NCBI RefSeq assembly: GCF_004348115.1
Contig: NZ_QPFB01000001.1
Span: 783,978-847,977 of the forward strand
Length of the DNA stretch: 64,000 bases
From: Stenotrophomonas sp. ATCM1_4
GTDB taxonomy: Bacteria; Pseudomonadota; Gammaproteobacteria; Xanthomonadales; Xanthomonadaceae
Reading direction: 5' to 3'
Under the pieces are notes generated by a model that was not told where the DNA came from, made no database searches, and saw nothing but the letters and a program-made list of their open reading frames with translations. The translations under genes were made by a program, and so were the position numbers. Numbering within the stretch: the first letter of the stretch is position 1; each line of letters begins with the position of its first letter. Shown here piece after piece: positions 8,419-16,410 of the stretch.

Positions 8419-10688
8419 TGCCCATCGAGATTGAGCTGCCCGACGGCAGCATTGCCGAGTTCCCCGATGGCATGGCCGATGCGGACATCGAGTCGGTGAT
8501 CCAGAAGCAGTTCCCAGCGCCTTCTGCCGCTGCGGCCCCAGCGGCCCCGGCAGCACCGCAAGCGCCTCGGGCAACCGACGACATGAGCGGCCTCGATCGC
8601 TTCCGGGCCGGCATCGGCAAGGGACTGGTCGACACCGGCGAGGGCATCCTGCAGACGGTCATTGACCAGTTCAGCCGGCCGGCCAACATCACACAGGCCG
8701 CGGTCGATCGCTTCGCCCCGGGCGGGATGCTCGCCGATGCCGTGAAGCGCACCAACGACCTGTGGCTTCAACCGCAGCGGGCCATGCGTGAGCATGTGGC
8801 AGAGCGTCGGGCGCTGGACGAGGACCTCACGGATACCGGTGCCGGGTTCGCTGGAAGCTTGGCTGGCGCGCTTGCCGGGAGCTTGCCGACCCTCGGCGTA
8901 GGTGTTGCCGCCCGCGGCGCGGGGGCAGCAAACGCAATCGGAAACGCGGCGCTGGGGGGGGCCTTTCAGGGCGCCTTGCAGCCGAGCGTGAGCGAGACCG
9001 AGCGACTGGGAAACAGCGCGCTGGGCGCAGCGTTCGGCGGCGGACTGTCCGCAGCAGGCCGTGGCGTCATGCGGGTAGCCGAGGAACTCGTGCCATCGAA
9101 CACTTTGGCTAGGGTGATGAACTACTTCGGGAACAAGGCGAATCAGTCGCCCTACGCTGCCGAGAGCGAGGCGCTGGCCCAGCGCACTGGCATCGACTTC
9201 ACCCCCGGCATGGTCTCCGGGGGCAAAGCGCAGACGGCCGTGGAGAACATGGCTCGCCAGAGCGTCTTTTCAGCAGATACCGCCTTCGAGGCCGACAAGC
9301 GCATCGCCGAGCAGGCCATTGCCAACGTGAACCGGTTGATGGATCGGATCACGCCGGATGGCGCGTCCGGCCAGACCGTCGGGCACCGTGTACAGCAGGC
9401 CGTCGACAAGGCCATCGACTCGGTGGTGGAGCGGCGCGACCAGATGGCCGCCCAGCAGTTCGGGGCTATCCGCCGGATGGTTGGCGACGCCAAGGTGGTC
9501 GATTACGCCGCCACGCGTCGCGTGCTTCAGGACATGATCCAGGAGAATGCGGACGTGCTGGGCGCCGACCCCCGCCGGATCCGAATGCAGGCGCAGCGGA
9601 TGCTGGACGAGTTGTCCGGCAAGGATGGATTCACGCTGGAGTCGGCTCGGAAATCACGCAGTTCCTACGGCAAGGCAGCCAGGGGCCAATCGAACCTACT
9701 GAACAACGTCGATCGGTCCGTGAATCAGACCTTCGCCAAGCGAATGTACGCGGCGATCTCGGACGACATTGACGCAGCGGGCGCCCGCCTGGATGAGGCA
9801 GCAGGTTTCGGCCAGAACGGCGTTGCTCCGCTGGGGGCAAACACTACTCGGCCAAGCGAGCTGCTGAAGCAGGCAAACGACGAGTACCGCAACCACTCCG
9901 ACCTTCTGCGGCTGATCCAGCAGAGTCCCATGCGCCGGCTGCTAGGCGACAAGGTGGACGTAGACGGGTTCACGCAGTACTCGCTGCCGCCCGAGAAAGT
10001 CATAGAGAGCATGCGGTCGATGAAGCCGTCCGAGCTGGAGCAGGTGCGGCACTTCATGGAGCGTCAGGAACCGGAGGTGTGGCAGCAGTACAAGCGCCTG
10101 CTGGTGGACGATGCATTGGCCGCGGCGGAATCGGCCCCCACGTCGGCGGGCGCCAACCACATCCCGTTCAATGCGAGCGGGTTCATGAGGGCCTTGGGTG
10201 GCGACAAGCCGGACAAGGTCGACCAGCTTAGGGCGATCTTCAATCCGGGTGAGATGTCCGAGGTCATGGATGCCATGCAGGCAGCCCGGCGGTTGGGCGA
10301 CAAGTTCGGCGCCAACTTCAGTGGCACCGGCCCATTCAATGAGGTTGCGCAAGCCTCGCGCGGATTCGTTGAGGGCATCAAGAACATGAGCCTGAACGCG
10401 GTGGTAGGGGCGGCATCACCGGCGATGGGGCTGCGGGGCGTGGCGAGGATGATGCTCAACTCCGACGGTCGGAAGGGCCTGATCGAGCTGGCGCGGCTGC
10501 CGCCCGGGAGCAGGCGTGCCAACGACCTGGCGGCCTACCTTGCAAGCATTGCGGCGGTGCGCACGGATGCGAACAATGAGCCGTTGGAGATCGAGGTGAC
10601 CGGCGGTCAGCCGGGTGCAGCGCCTACCCAGGAAGAAATGGACGCGCTGCGAGCCCAGGTCAGGGCCAACGCGCAGATGGGGCAGTAA
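8418..10688 (+). CDS. Large DNA-ejection / internal virion protein
   Basis: The 756-residue product opens with the short domain MPIEIELPDGSIAEFPDGMA, a signature often seen at the start of large phage internal proteins, followed by an Ala/Pro linker (about 32-53). A Gly/Ala-rich hydrophobic stretch at about 135-195 could insert in a membrane during ejection. The rest is long helices with many Arg, Gln and Asp residues. No transglycosylase motif is seen, so this differs from T7 gp16 in lacking an N-terminal lytic domain; wall digestion must be provided elsewhere. It ends the rightward virion operon, and a leftward gene begins at once. Confidence 0.6.
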   Translation: MPIEIELPDGSIAEFPDGMADADIESVIQKQFPAPSAAAAPAAPAAPQAPRATDDMSGLDRFRAGIGKGLVDTGEGILQTVIDQFSRPANITQAAVDRFAPGGMLADAVKRTNDLWLQPQRAMREHVAERRALDEDLTDTGAGFAGSLAGALAGSLPTLGVGVAARGAGAANAIGNAALGGAFQGALQPSVSETERLGNSALGAAFGGGLSAAGRGVMRVAEELVPSNTLARVMNYFGNKANQSPYAAESEALAQRTGIDFTPGMVSGGKAQTAVENMARQSVFSADTAFEADKRIAEQAIANVNRLMDRITPDGASGQTVGHRVQQAVDKAIDSVVERRDQMAAQQFGAIRRMVGDAKVVDYAATRRVLQDMIQENADVLGADPRRIRMQAQRMLDELSGKDGFTLESARKSRSSYGKAARGQSNLLNNVDRSVNQTFAKRMYAAISDDIDAAGARLDEAAGFGQNGVAPLGANTTRPSELLKQANDEYRNHSDLLRLIQQSPMRRLLGDKVDVDGFTQYSLPPEKVIESMRSMKPSELEQVRHFMERQEPEVWQQYKRLLVDDALAAAESAPTSAGANHIPFNASGFMRALGGDKPDKVDQLRAIFNPGEMSEVMDAMQAARRLGDKFGANFSGTGPFNEVAQASRGFVEGIKNMSLNAVVGAASPAMGLRGVARMMLNSDGRKGLIELARLPPGSRRANDLAAYLASIAAVRTDANNEPLEIEVTGGQPGAAPTQEEMDALRAQVRANAQMGQ

Positions 10689-10979
10689 TCAGCGGCTACG
10701 GAAATGGCGGGTATGCCACCACCCGCCTGCTGTCAGGACCAGAGCGATGACCAGTAGCGCGGCAGCTGAACACAGGGCCCAGGCTCCCGCCGTGGCGCCA
10801 ACGCGCCACCATTCGAATCCGTAATTTCGCATCTGGACCGCTGCGATGACGGGGATTCCCAAGGTGATCATCCCCACATACCGCTTCGCCCAATAGCCGA
10901 ACTTCGACCGGACGTACTGTCCGATGGTGGCGGGGGCGATTCCGGCATCCTGAAAATGTGTCACGGCAATTTTTCCCAT
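10689..10979 (-). CDS. Small two-helix membrane protein in prophage accessory pair
   Basis: This 96-residue protein is encoded against the virion genes. It has two likely transmembrane helices (about 37-52 and 66-86) joined by a short loop with conserved Trp/Arg residues. Its start lies inside the 3' end of the upstream adhesin-like gene (19-nt overlap), so the two form a coupled pair. Its stop abuts the end of the large ejection gene. A holin-like or lysogenic-conversion role is possible, but no family is recognised; orientation and coupling point to expression from the lysogen. Confidence 0.55.
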   Translation of the reverse strand: MGKIAVTHFQDAGIAPATIGQYVRSKFGYWAKRYVGMITLGIPVIAAVQMRNYGFEWWRVGATAGAWALCSAAALLVIALVLTAGGWWHTRHFRSR

Positions 10980-11518
10980 TCCTCAAGAATTGCGCGAGCC
11001 CAAATGGTTGCGGGCAGATTTTCCTGAATCCAGGCCACGCGATCTTGGATCATCTCGAACTTTGTCTGGAAGTTCGGATCCGACGCCCTAAGCCTGTTGC
11101 CGAGATCGCCGACCTGTTTAAGCCCAATGGGACGCGATTCCGCTGGGCAGGCCATCGCCCACGCATTCTCACCCATCGAATCGGGAACAACTGGGAGCAT
11201 GTTCACGCTCGAAGGAGTGTTGGTCGAGCTGACTGCGCCGGAAGGCGCGTACGAGACAGACGTGATGGTTCCAATCTGCCTCCCCGGGCAATCGAACCTG
11301 TACTGCGTCCGCCTAACCACATGTGAAGTCGAATCCTTAGATTCTTCGCGGACCCATGCCTGAGTGAAGGCAGAGCTACGCTCCACCGACTGCGTGTCTA
11401 GAGCCATATGGCTTTCAATGCTCGTGCCAACATAGCTCCACCGCGAATCCTGCGCGGACACCTGGCCGGCTGCCACTGACAAGCCGCCGATCAGTACTGC
11501 CAAAATGCCCCTGTCCAT
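10961..11518 (-). CDS. Secreted protein with surface-adhesin-E-like pattern
   Basis: The start ATG at 11518 is selected because a signal peptide follows (MDRGILAVLIGGLSVAAGQ, cleavage near VSAQ); the open frame runs further upstream without signal or coding character. The mature part (about 160 residues) has the pattern W-x-Y-V...IDxxSV...VW...DC seen in the surface-adhesin protein E-like domain: WSYVGTSIESHMALDTQSVE, then a central YRFDC. It precedes a small membrane protein with which it overlaps. A surface or periplasmic role in the lysogen is inferred; the family assignment is by pattern. Confidence 0.55.
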   Translation of the reverse strand: MDRGILAVLIGGLSVAAGQVSAQDSRWSYVGTSIESHMALDTQSVERSSAFTQAWVREESKDSTSHVVRRTQYRFDCPGRQIGTITSVSYAPSGAVSSTNTPSSVNMLPVVPDSMGENAWAMACPAESRPIGLKQVGDLGNRLRASDPNFQTKFEMIQDRVAWIQENLPATIWARAILEEWEKLP

Positions 11519-11896
11519 GCCCACGTCAAAGCCCCGCTTCCTCGCTGATGCGCGGAGGATAGCAGGGCTTCGGAGGGGGTGCCTCTGGGGGTGAGGCAGG
11601 CTGGTCAGATGGCCGGATCGTAGCACCGGTTGGGGTGGGGCGTTGCTCGAACGGGAGTTGGCTGGCACTATCCGCACAGATTCCCGCGGATCGGATGGAC
11701 TGTCGTGTGATCGTTCAGCACTTGGATCGATGCCTCCGGGCATCGGAGCAAACCTGAACGAAGGCGTCGTCTCATCTGGTGAAATTGCCATCAGGTACCA
11801 TGTTCCAAGCGACCCGCCAAGTTTTGGCTAGGCACTTAGCTTAATGGCTTAATCCGGCGTAAGCGCCGCAACCTGACATGTGGCAAGAGTTATCTT
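11519..11896. other. Divergent intergenic region with left border of accessory cassette 1
   Basis: This 378-nt region separates the leftward adhesin-like gene from the rightward ImmA gene. Its core 11618-11674 is related to 17394-17471 upstream of the Ntn-hydrolase gene. The remainder has no convincing gene; the possible 62-codon frame at 11643-11831 has no ribosome site and no recognisable product. A small inverted repeat (CGGCG...CGCCG, 11854-11868) lies close to the ImmA start. Confidence 0.5.
11618..11674 (+). promoter_or_regulatory. Cassette-1 left border with promoter-like boxes
   Basis: Positions 11618-11642 match 17394-17418 at 22 of 25 nt (TCGTAGCACCGG identical). Then 11641-11674 matches 17438-17471, with conservation gathered at TTGCTC (11643-11648) and CACTAT (11666-11671), 17 nt apart, followed by CCG in both. 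This spacing fits a sigma-70 promoter reading right. The promoter role is inferred from spacing and from conservation between two otherwise unrelated gene pairs. Confidence 0.5.
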
Positions 11897-12388
11897 ATGA
11901 ATGAAGAGAGGGCAAGGGCGAACAGGCTGCTGATAGATCAGTGGAGCCCGCGCGGGCTGCCGATTGATCCTGCAGAGATTGCGCGCTCGCTCGGAATTCT
12001 GGTTGAGGGTACTGTCTTTGACTTCGAGGACGACACTTCTCTCCATGGGGTGAGCGGTCAGTACATTGGGGGATTCATTCCCACGATCCGTTACGAAGCG
12101 ACCGATAGCCCAAATCGCCAGAAATTCACAATCGCGCATGAGCTGGGACATCATGTAATGGGACATGGTGATCGTTTTCGCGACACTGCGAAGTCGTTCT
12201 ATTCGAACAATTGGGATCCCGTAGAGGTCTCGGCAAATCGTTTTGCTGCCGAGTTGCTGATGCCCCACAAGGTAATGGAGAATTACGTTGTGAGGCAGGG
12301 GATTACTGATTTGCATCAGCTGGCATCCATATTTGGTGTCTCTGATGCTGCAGTGAAGTATCGATTGATCAACCTAGGATTATTGTGA
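11897..12388 (+). CDS. ImmA/IrrE-type metallopeptidase in prophage accessory cassette 1
   Basis: The 163-residue product carries the zinc-peptidase motif FTIAHELGHHVMGHG with H81, E82 and H85, and a C-terminal wHTH-like end (VSDAAVKYRLINLGLL), both typical of the ImmA/IrrE/COG2856 family. Family members cleave partner repressors in response to stress or phage and element signals. Here no repressor gene adjoins it; the partner is a membrane protein whose start overlaps its stop (GTGATG at 12385-12390). Base composition is far more AT-rich than the flanking virion genes, a sign of separate origin. Substrate unknown. Confidence 0.85.
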   Translation: MNEERARANRLLIDQWSPRGLPIDPAEIARSLGILVEGTVFDFEDDTSLHGVSGQYIGGFIPTIRYEATDSPNRQKFTIAHELGHHVMGHGDRFRDTAKSFYSNNWDPVEVSANRFAAELLMPHKVMENYVVRQGITDLHQLASIFGVSDAAVKYRLINLGLL

Positions 12389-12831
12389 TGGCAAATGGAG
12401 AACCGGCATTTGATATCGCCGGCGAATTGTCTGACAAGGATGGCGCGCTCGTTACTGCTGAGCTGGAATCGCGAAAGGATAGGCGGGAGTTTCGTAAGTC
12501 TGCGTTTGCGCTGATCAAAGAGATGATATCGATCTATTTGGTTGCCCTCCTTTTTGTTTTGATGGGCATCTGTCTTTTTGCCTATAAGATCATCCAGGTT
12601 GGTAAGTCTCCCGGTTTGATTTTCTTTGGTGGGGCGCTGGCGATTTTTGCGGCGATTCCGCTGTCGCTCGCAATGACTATGAGGCATCTGGCAACTGATA
12701 CGGATGACTCCAAAGGTGACAAGAGGAAGCAGGGATCCGGAGACGCTGATATACCTGTAACGACGGCGCAACTTGGGCTAATGAAGGCTTTCTTCGATCT
12801 GGTTACCTCCGGGAAAAAGGCTTCTTCGTAG
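12388..12831 (+). CDS. Two-helix membrane protein paired with ImmA-like peptidase
   Basis: Start ATG 12388 overlaps the ImmA stop codon. The 147-residue protein has a charged N-terminal cytoplasmic part (about residues 1-42), two strong transmembrane helices (about 50-70 and 78-98) with a short loop, and a basic, Asp/Lys-rich tail. It is AT-rich like immA. The pair is closed by a strong terminator at 12880-12904. It could be a membrane-bound target, sensor or effector of the peptidase; no named family is recognised. Confidence 0.65.
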   Translation: MANGEPAFDIAGELSDKDGALVTAELESRKDRREFRKSAFALIKEMISIYLVALLFVLMGICLFAYKIIQVGKSPGLIFFGGALAIFAAIPLSLAMTMRHLATDTDDSKGDKRKQGSGDADIPVTTAQLGLMKAFFDLVTSGKKASS

Positions 12832-12879
12832 TCAAAATTGAATGAATCAGAGCAGGTCACTTGCCGCTGAAGTCGTTTA

Positions 12880-12904
12880 GACCCCGCTCCGGCGGGGTTT
12901 TTCA
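12880..12904 (+). terminator. Terminator ending accessory cassette 1
   Basis: GACCCCGCTCCGGCGGGGTTTTT forms a 6-bp GC stem with a short loop and a T run. It lies 49 nt after the membrane protein stop. The terminator and following 20 nt (to 12928) are repeated at 18806-18851 with three substitutions and two 1-nt gaps. Confidence 0.85.
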
Positions 12905-12970
12905 TTGCCCCGTTGAACCCCCTCCCTGTCGGCTCAGCATGTCCCCCATCCAACAGGGGCATGCATCGAG

Positions 12971-13456
12971 ATGGCCGAAATTTCCGAAACCGCAGCGGGT
13001 GGCCGTAACGTCCAGGCATTCCTGGACATGCTGGCGTGGTCCGAGGGTACCGATAACGGCCGGCAGCCGACCCGCGACCGCGGCTATGACGTGATCGTCG
13101 GCGGGCAGCTGTTCGGCAGCTATGCTGACCACCCGCGCGTGCTGGTCGACCTGCCGAAGCTGGGCATACAGTCCACGGCCGCGGGCCGGTACCAGCTCCT
13201 GCGCCGGTACTACGACGCCTACCGCAAGACGCTGAACCTGCGCGACTTCTCGCCGCTGAGCCAGGACCTGATCGCGCTGCAGCAGATCCGGGAACGCCGG
13301 GCGCTGCCGCTGATCCAGGCCGGCAAGATCGCCGATGCCATCGCCAAGGTGCGGAACATCTGGGCCAGCCTGCCGGGTGCCGGCTACGGCCAGCACGAGC
13401 AGAAGCTGGACCGGCTGCTGGACGTTTATCGCCAGGCCGGCGGGGAGGTGTCCTGA
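12971..13456 (+). CDS. Lambda R-like endolysin (lytic transglycosylase, GH104)
   Basis: The 161-residue product aligns by eye to lambda R along its whole length: FLDMLAWSEGTDNG near residues 17-30, GYDVIVGG, then STAAGRYQLL and a C-terminal NIWASLPGAGYGQHEQKLDR. The catalytic glutamate of lambda R corresponds to E25 here. The enzyme cleaves the MurNAc-GlcNAc bond of peptidoglycan to release progeny. It has no signal peptide, so it needs a holin; a membrane protein gene overlaps its stop (TGATGA). Confidence in family is high. Confidence 0.92.
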   Translation: MAEISETAAGGRNVQAFLDMLAWSEGTDNGRQPTRDRGYDVIVGGQLFGSYADHPRVLVDLPKLGIQSTAAGRYQLLRRYYDAYRKTLNLRDFSPLSQDLIALQQIRERRALPLIQAGKIADAIAKVRNIWASLPGAGYGQHEQKLDRLLDVYRQAGGEVS

Positions 13457-13806
13457 TGATCGACTCGGCGCCGGGTGCAACTGCCCCGTGGTGGGCCGCT
13501 GGTGGCCTGTTTGCCATGTGGGCCGTTCGCGAGATATGGGGCGTCCTGAAGACGCGGAAGAAGGACCGCACTGAGACGGACGCGAACATCGACCTGTTGA
13601 ATCAGCTCCGGGAAGGGCTCGCATCCATGGGCGAGCGGTTGAAGATCACCGAGGAGGGGCACCAGCAGCTGCGGAAGCGCTTGGAGGAGGAGATCACGTT
13701 GCGGATGCAAACCCAGGAAGAAGCCCATCGGCTTCGCATGCGGGTGCAAACGCTGGAATCGGCGATGCGCAAGGTTGGCGCGGTGATCCCGCCGGAGGCC
13801 CCATGA
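13456..13806 (+). CDS. Membrane-anchored coiled-coil protein of lysis cassette, possible holin
   Basis: The 116-residue protein has one hydrophobic helix near its N-terminus (about 11-29, WWAAGGLFAMWAVREIWGV), a basic cluster (KTRKKDR) and then a long charged coiled coil (about 45-108) rich in Glu, Arg, Leu and Gln. It overlaps the endolysin stop and the Rz-like start by a few nt. Position between endolysin and spanins, with one transmembrane segment, suits a holin or holin-regulator. Sequence alone does not prove holin activity. Confidence 0.6.
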   Translation: MIDSAPGATAPWWAAGGLFAMWAVREIWGVLKTRKKDRTETDANIDLLNQLREGLASMGERLKITEEGHQQLRKRLEEEITLRMQTQEEAHRLRMRVQTLESAMRKVGAVIPPEAP

Positions 13807-14369
13807 TCAACTTCGATCCGCTGCGCCCCTACGCAAACCTCATCCGCTGGGGCCTGATCGCGTCGGTGGTCGTGCTGTTGGTGGCGCTCGGCTACCGCTG
13901 GGGCGCTGGCCACTGGAAGGGCGAGTACGCGGCCGAGGTTGCCGCACGCGCAGCCGACAACGCCGCACACGCCACTACCCTGCAGCGCCTGGCCGACTCA
14001 ACTGCCGCCGTTGCGGCCAAGGCGAAGGCTGCGTCCACTGCCCTGGCCAAGAGCCGGGCCGAATCCGATACCCAGTACCAGAAGGCCCTCGACGATGCGA
14101 AACGTGCCGAACGTGATCTTGCTGCTGCTCTGCGCCGCGGTGATGTGCAGCTGCAGCCACAGTGGTCCTGTCCTGCGACCGGAACCGGCGCCGGTGCTGC
14201 TGCCCCCGATGCCGTCCAAGCCAGTGCCGCAGGGCGCTTCAACAGCGCGGCGCGAATTGTTGCTGCAGCAGACGCCGACGCCGCGGTGATCGACTGGTTG
14301 TGGAACAGCTGGCAGGCCGACCGAACCGCTGTGATCGCAGGGGGATGCGCCGTGGAGGCGGCGCGCTGA
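13803..14369 (+). CDS. Rz-like inner-membrane spanin
   Basis: The 188-residue protein has an N-terminal signal-anchor helix (about 16-34, LIRWGLIASVVVLLVALGY) and a periplasmic coiled coil rich in Ala, Lys, Arg and Glu (about 42-112), the design of inner-membrane spanins of the Rz type. Its reading frame contains an o-spanin in +1 at 14095-14289. Together they fuse inner and outer membranes at the last step of lysis. The C-terminal 70 residues beyond the coiled coil are longer than in lambda Rz. Its ATG overlaps the preceding gene by 4 nt (ATGA). Confidence 0.8.
   Translation: MINFDPLRPYANLIRWGLIASVVVLLVALGYRWGAGHWKGEYAAEVAARAADNAAHATTLQRLADSTAAVAAKAKAASTALAKSRAESDTQYQKALDDAKRAERDLAAALRRGDVQLQPQWSCPATGTGAGAAAPDAVQASAAGRFNSAARIVAAADADAAVIDWLWNSWQADRTAVIAGGCAVEAAR
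14095..14289 (+). CDS. Rz1-like outer-membrane spanin lipoprotein, embedded in Rz
   Basis: This 64-codon frame lies wholly inside the Rz gene in the +1 frame. The product starts MRNVPNVILLLLCAAVMCSC, a short lipoprotein signal with a likely lipidated Cys20 (lipobox M-C-S-C, weak), followed by a Pro-rich mature part (PEPAPVLLPPMPSKPVP), the hallmark of Rz1 proteins. Embedded Rz/Rz1 pairs are the lambda arrangement. The lipidation site is not canonical, but Pro content, position and length all fit. Confidence 0.8.
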   Translation: MRNVPNVILLLLCAAVMCSCSHSGPVLRPEPAPVLLPPMPSKPVPQGASTARRELLLQQTPTPR

Positions 14370-15838
14370 TGGCCGGCCAAAAGGTCAAGTTGAAGGACCA
14401 GCTCGGGCGTGTGGTGCGCCTGGGCAGCGATGCCACCGGAGCGACCGTCGGAAAGGACCTGCGCTGGCCAGACGGGACGGTGGTCAAGCCGTCTGACATC
14501 CGCAACCCGTCGACCGACACTGGTTCGACTGGCGGTCTGGCCCCGACGGTCTGGAAGCTGATCCGCGAGATCCCGGCCAACATCCAGAAGCTCGCCAAGC
14601 TGGCCGGCACTGGCTTCACCACCCGCGGCGGCGACGGCGAGTGGTACCAGCGGTCGATCGCGCAAGGCGAGGGCATTGCGGTCACGAACGGTGACGGCGT
14701 GGCCGGCGATCCCACCGTCGCCCTTGCTGAGCTGGACAACGCCGGCGGCGGGGCACTGCAGAAGACGGCGCGAGACGGCTACGGGCGCTTGGCTGGGACC
14801 AGCGCTGCGACGACCGATGACCTGCCAGAAGGCTCGACCAATCTCTACTTCACGACAGGTCGTGCGGCGGCGGCAGCGCCGGTCCAGTCGGTCAATGCCC
14901 ACACGGGGGATGTTGTCCTTGGACCGTCCGACGTCGGAGCCCAGCCGGCGTCCTCGAACCTGACGGCATGGGCGGCGATAGCACCTGCATCCAAGGCAGA
15001 CGATTTGTCGGTCGTCCACAAGGCCGGCGCTGAAACGATTTCAGGCCGGAAAACAGTCACGGAGCCGGGTGTCGCTTCCCAGTTCATCGTAAAAGGTGAC
15101 ATAGGATTCAACGTCAACTTCATCCTCGACAAGGGTGTTTCCAATGGATTCAATACGCTCCTTGGCCGGTCTGTCGGAGTCAATCGTTGGGCCATGCTGT
15201 TCGGAGGTAATGAGCCAGAGACTGGGAGCAATGCAGGGTCGGATTTCGTAATCCAGCGCTACGACGACGCAGGGAATGTGATCGCACGAGCATTCACCCT
15301 GGTTCGCGCCACTGGGACTATGGCCCCTGGGCTGGATAACTCCCAGCAGCTTGGGACGGCATCATTCAGATGGTCTGAGCTGTTCGCAGCAAACGGCACA
15401 ATCAACACCTCCGACGCACGCGAGAAGACGTCAGTACGTCCGTTCACCCCTGCTGAGCTGGCTGCCGCTGTCGAGTTGGGGAGAGAGATCGGGGCCTATC
15501 AGTGGCTTGCGATGATCGAGGCCAAAGGTTCGGCAGCCCGCCAGCACATCGGCATGACCGTCCAGCGGGCCATCGAGATCATGCAGAGCCATGGCCTCGA
15601 CCCGTTCGCCTATGGCTTCATCTGCTATGACCAATGGCCGGAGCTGCTGGAGGTAGTAGGTGAAGACGGAGAGATCGTGCAGGAGGCCCGCCCGGCCGGT
15701 GATCGGTACAGCTTCCGCATGGACGAGCTGCTGGCATTCATTATTGCTGGGGAACGAGCCGCTCGGCAGGCGGGCGAGCAAGCCATGGCCGCCAAGATCG
15801 AGGACCTGTTGCAGCGGCTGGCTGCCGCCGGCCTGTAG
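14369..15838 (+). CDS. Tail fibre / tail spike with C-terminal S74 chaperone domain
   Basis: ATG 14369 overlaps the Rz stop (TGATG); the upstream open frame is inside Rz. The 489-residue protein has a beta-rich, Gly/Asp/Thr-rich shaft with fibre-type repeats (LYFTTGRAAAAAPVQSVNAH, then DVGAQPASSNL). The last about 140 residues form a peptidase-S74 intramolecular chaperone (NTSDAREK at about 346-353, then a helical bundle with IGMTVQRAIEIMQ). In that family a conserved Ser/Asp pair cuts the chaperone off after trimerisation; Ser348 is the candidate. It probably determines host binding. Confidence 0.82.
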   Translation: MAGQKVKLKDQLGRVVRLGSDATGATVGKDLRWPDGTVVKPSDIRNPSTDTGSTGGLAPTVWKLIREIPANIQKLAKLAGTGFTTRGGDGEWYQRSIAQGEGIAVTNGDGVAGDPTVALAELDNAGGGALQKTARDGYGRLAGTSAATTDDLPEGSTNLYFTTGRAAAAAPVQSVNAHTGDVVLGPSDVGAQPASSNLTAWAAIAPASKADDLSVVHKAGAETISGRKTVTEPGVASQFIVKGDIGFNVNFILDKGVSNGFNTLLGRSVGVNRWAMLFGGNEPETGSNAGSDFVIQRYDDAGNVIARAFTLVRATGTMAPGLDNSQQLGTASFRWSELFAANGTINTSDAREKTSVRPFTPAELAAAVELGREIGAYQWLAMIEAKGSAARQHIGMTVQRAIEIMQSHGLDPFAYGFICYDQWPELLEVVGEDGEIVQEARPAGDRYSFRMDELLAFIIAGERAARQAGEQAMAAKIEDLLQRLAAAGL

Positions 15839-15902
15839 CCTCAGACCTTGCCGTGCAGCGACGCCTCGGGCTGCACCCCCATGTGCACCAGCCTGGCTGC
15901 GA

Positions 15903-16289
15903 TCAGGCGCTCGGTTGGTCGCCTGTCATCGCTCTGATCTGTTGGATTGCACGAATCACTAGCCCTCTCGGCTCAACAAGAGCATTGATCGCTTGTGCGG
16001 GCCTTGCCGATGGCGGGATGTGTGTTGAACTGAACACCGTCTCGATAGTGGGGGCATAGAACGCCATGTTGCAGCGGCGTTGTTCCTCCGCCGACCTCGT
16101 GGTCGGGGAAAATCGTAGTTTGGCTAGATAGCGCAGCAGCACCCATCGAGCTCGGCTGAGCTCGACGTCCTGTTCTATGTGGTGATGATGACTTGATTGA
16201 GCCAGCTCGATCACTTCGTCCATTAGCTCCAAGAGAGCAAGTAGGGTGGAGAGTTCGGGTTGAAGAGGTCGACTTTCTTGGGCTTCCAT
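15903..16289 (-). CDS. Hypothetical phage protein, leftward, downstream of tail fibre
   Basis: Start ATG 16289 gives a 128-residue product; an upstream extension to 16325 lacks a signal. The protein begins with a helical part (LSTLLALLELMDEVIELAQSS), contains a His cluster (SHHHHIEQD) and ends in a mixed helix/strand region. It runs opposite to the tail fibre, convergent with it, and lies 121 nt from a leftward HNH gene with which it may be cotranscribed. No family is recognised. Confidence 0.45.
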   Translation of the reverse strand: MEAQESRPLQPELSTLLALLELMDEVIELAQSSHHHHIEQDVELSRARWVLLRYLAKLRFSPTTRSAEEQRRCNMAFYAPTIETVFSSTHIPPSARPAQAINALVEPRGLVIRAIQQIRAMTGDQPSA

Positions 16290-16410
16290 GCACTGCCCCT
16301 GCTTTGCGTATCTGCACGCGGTCACTGTAGCGCAACTTTTCAGTCAGCCTGGCGCTCCACGAAATATTCGACGACAAGCGGCACCCGTTCTACGAGCACA
16401 GAATCGCCGC

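Noticed and set aside
10989..11791. 276-codon version of the adhesin-like protein starting at 11791
   Set aside because: The extra 91 residues run through the cassette border and promoter-like boxes and precede a typical signal peptide start at 11518.
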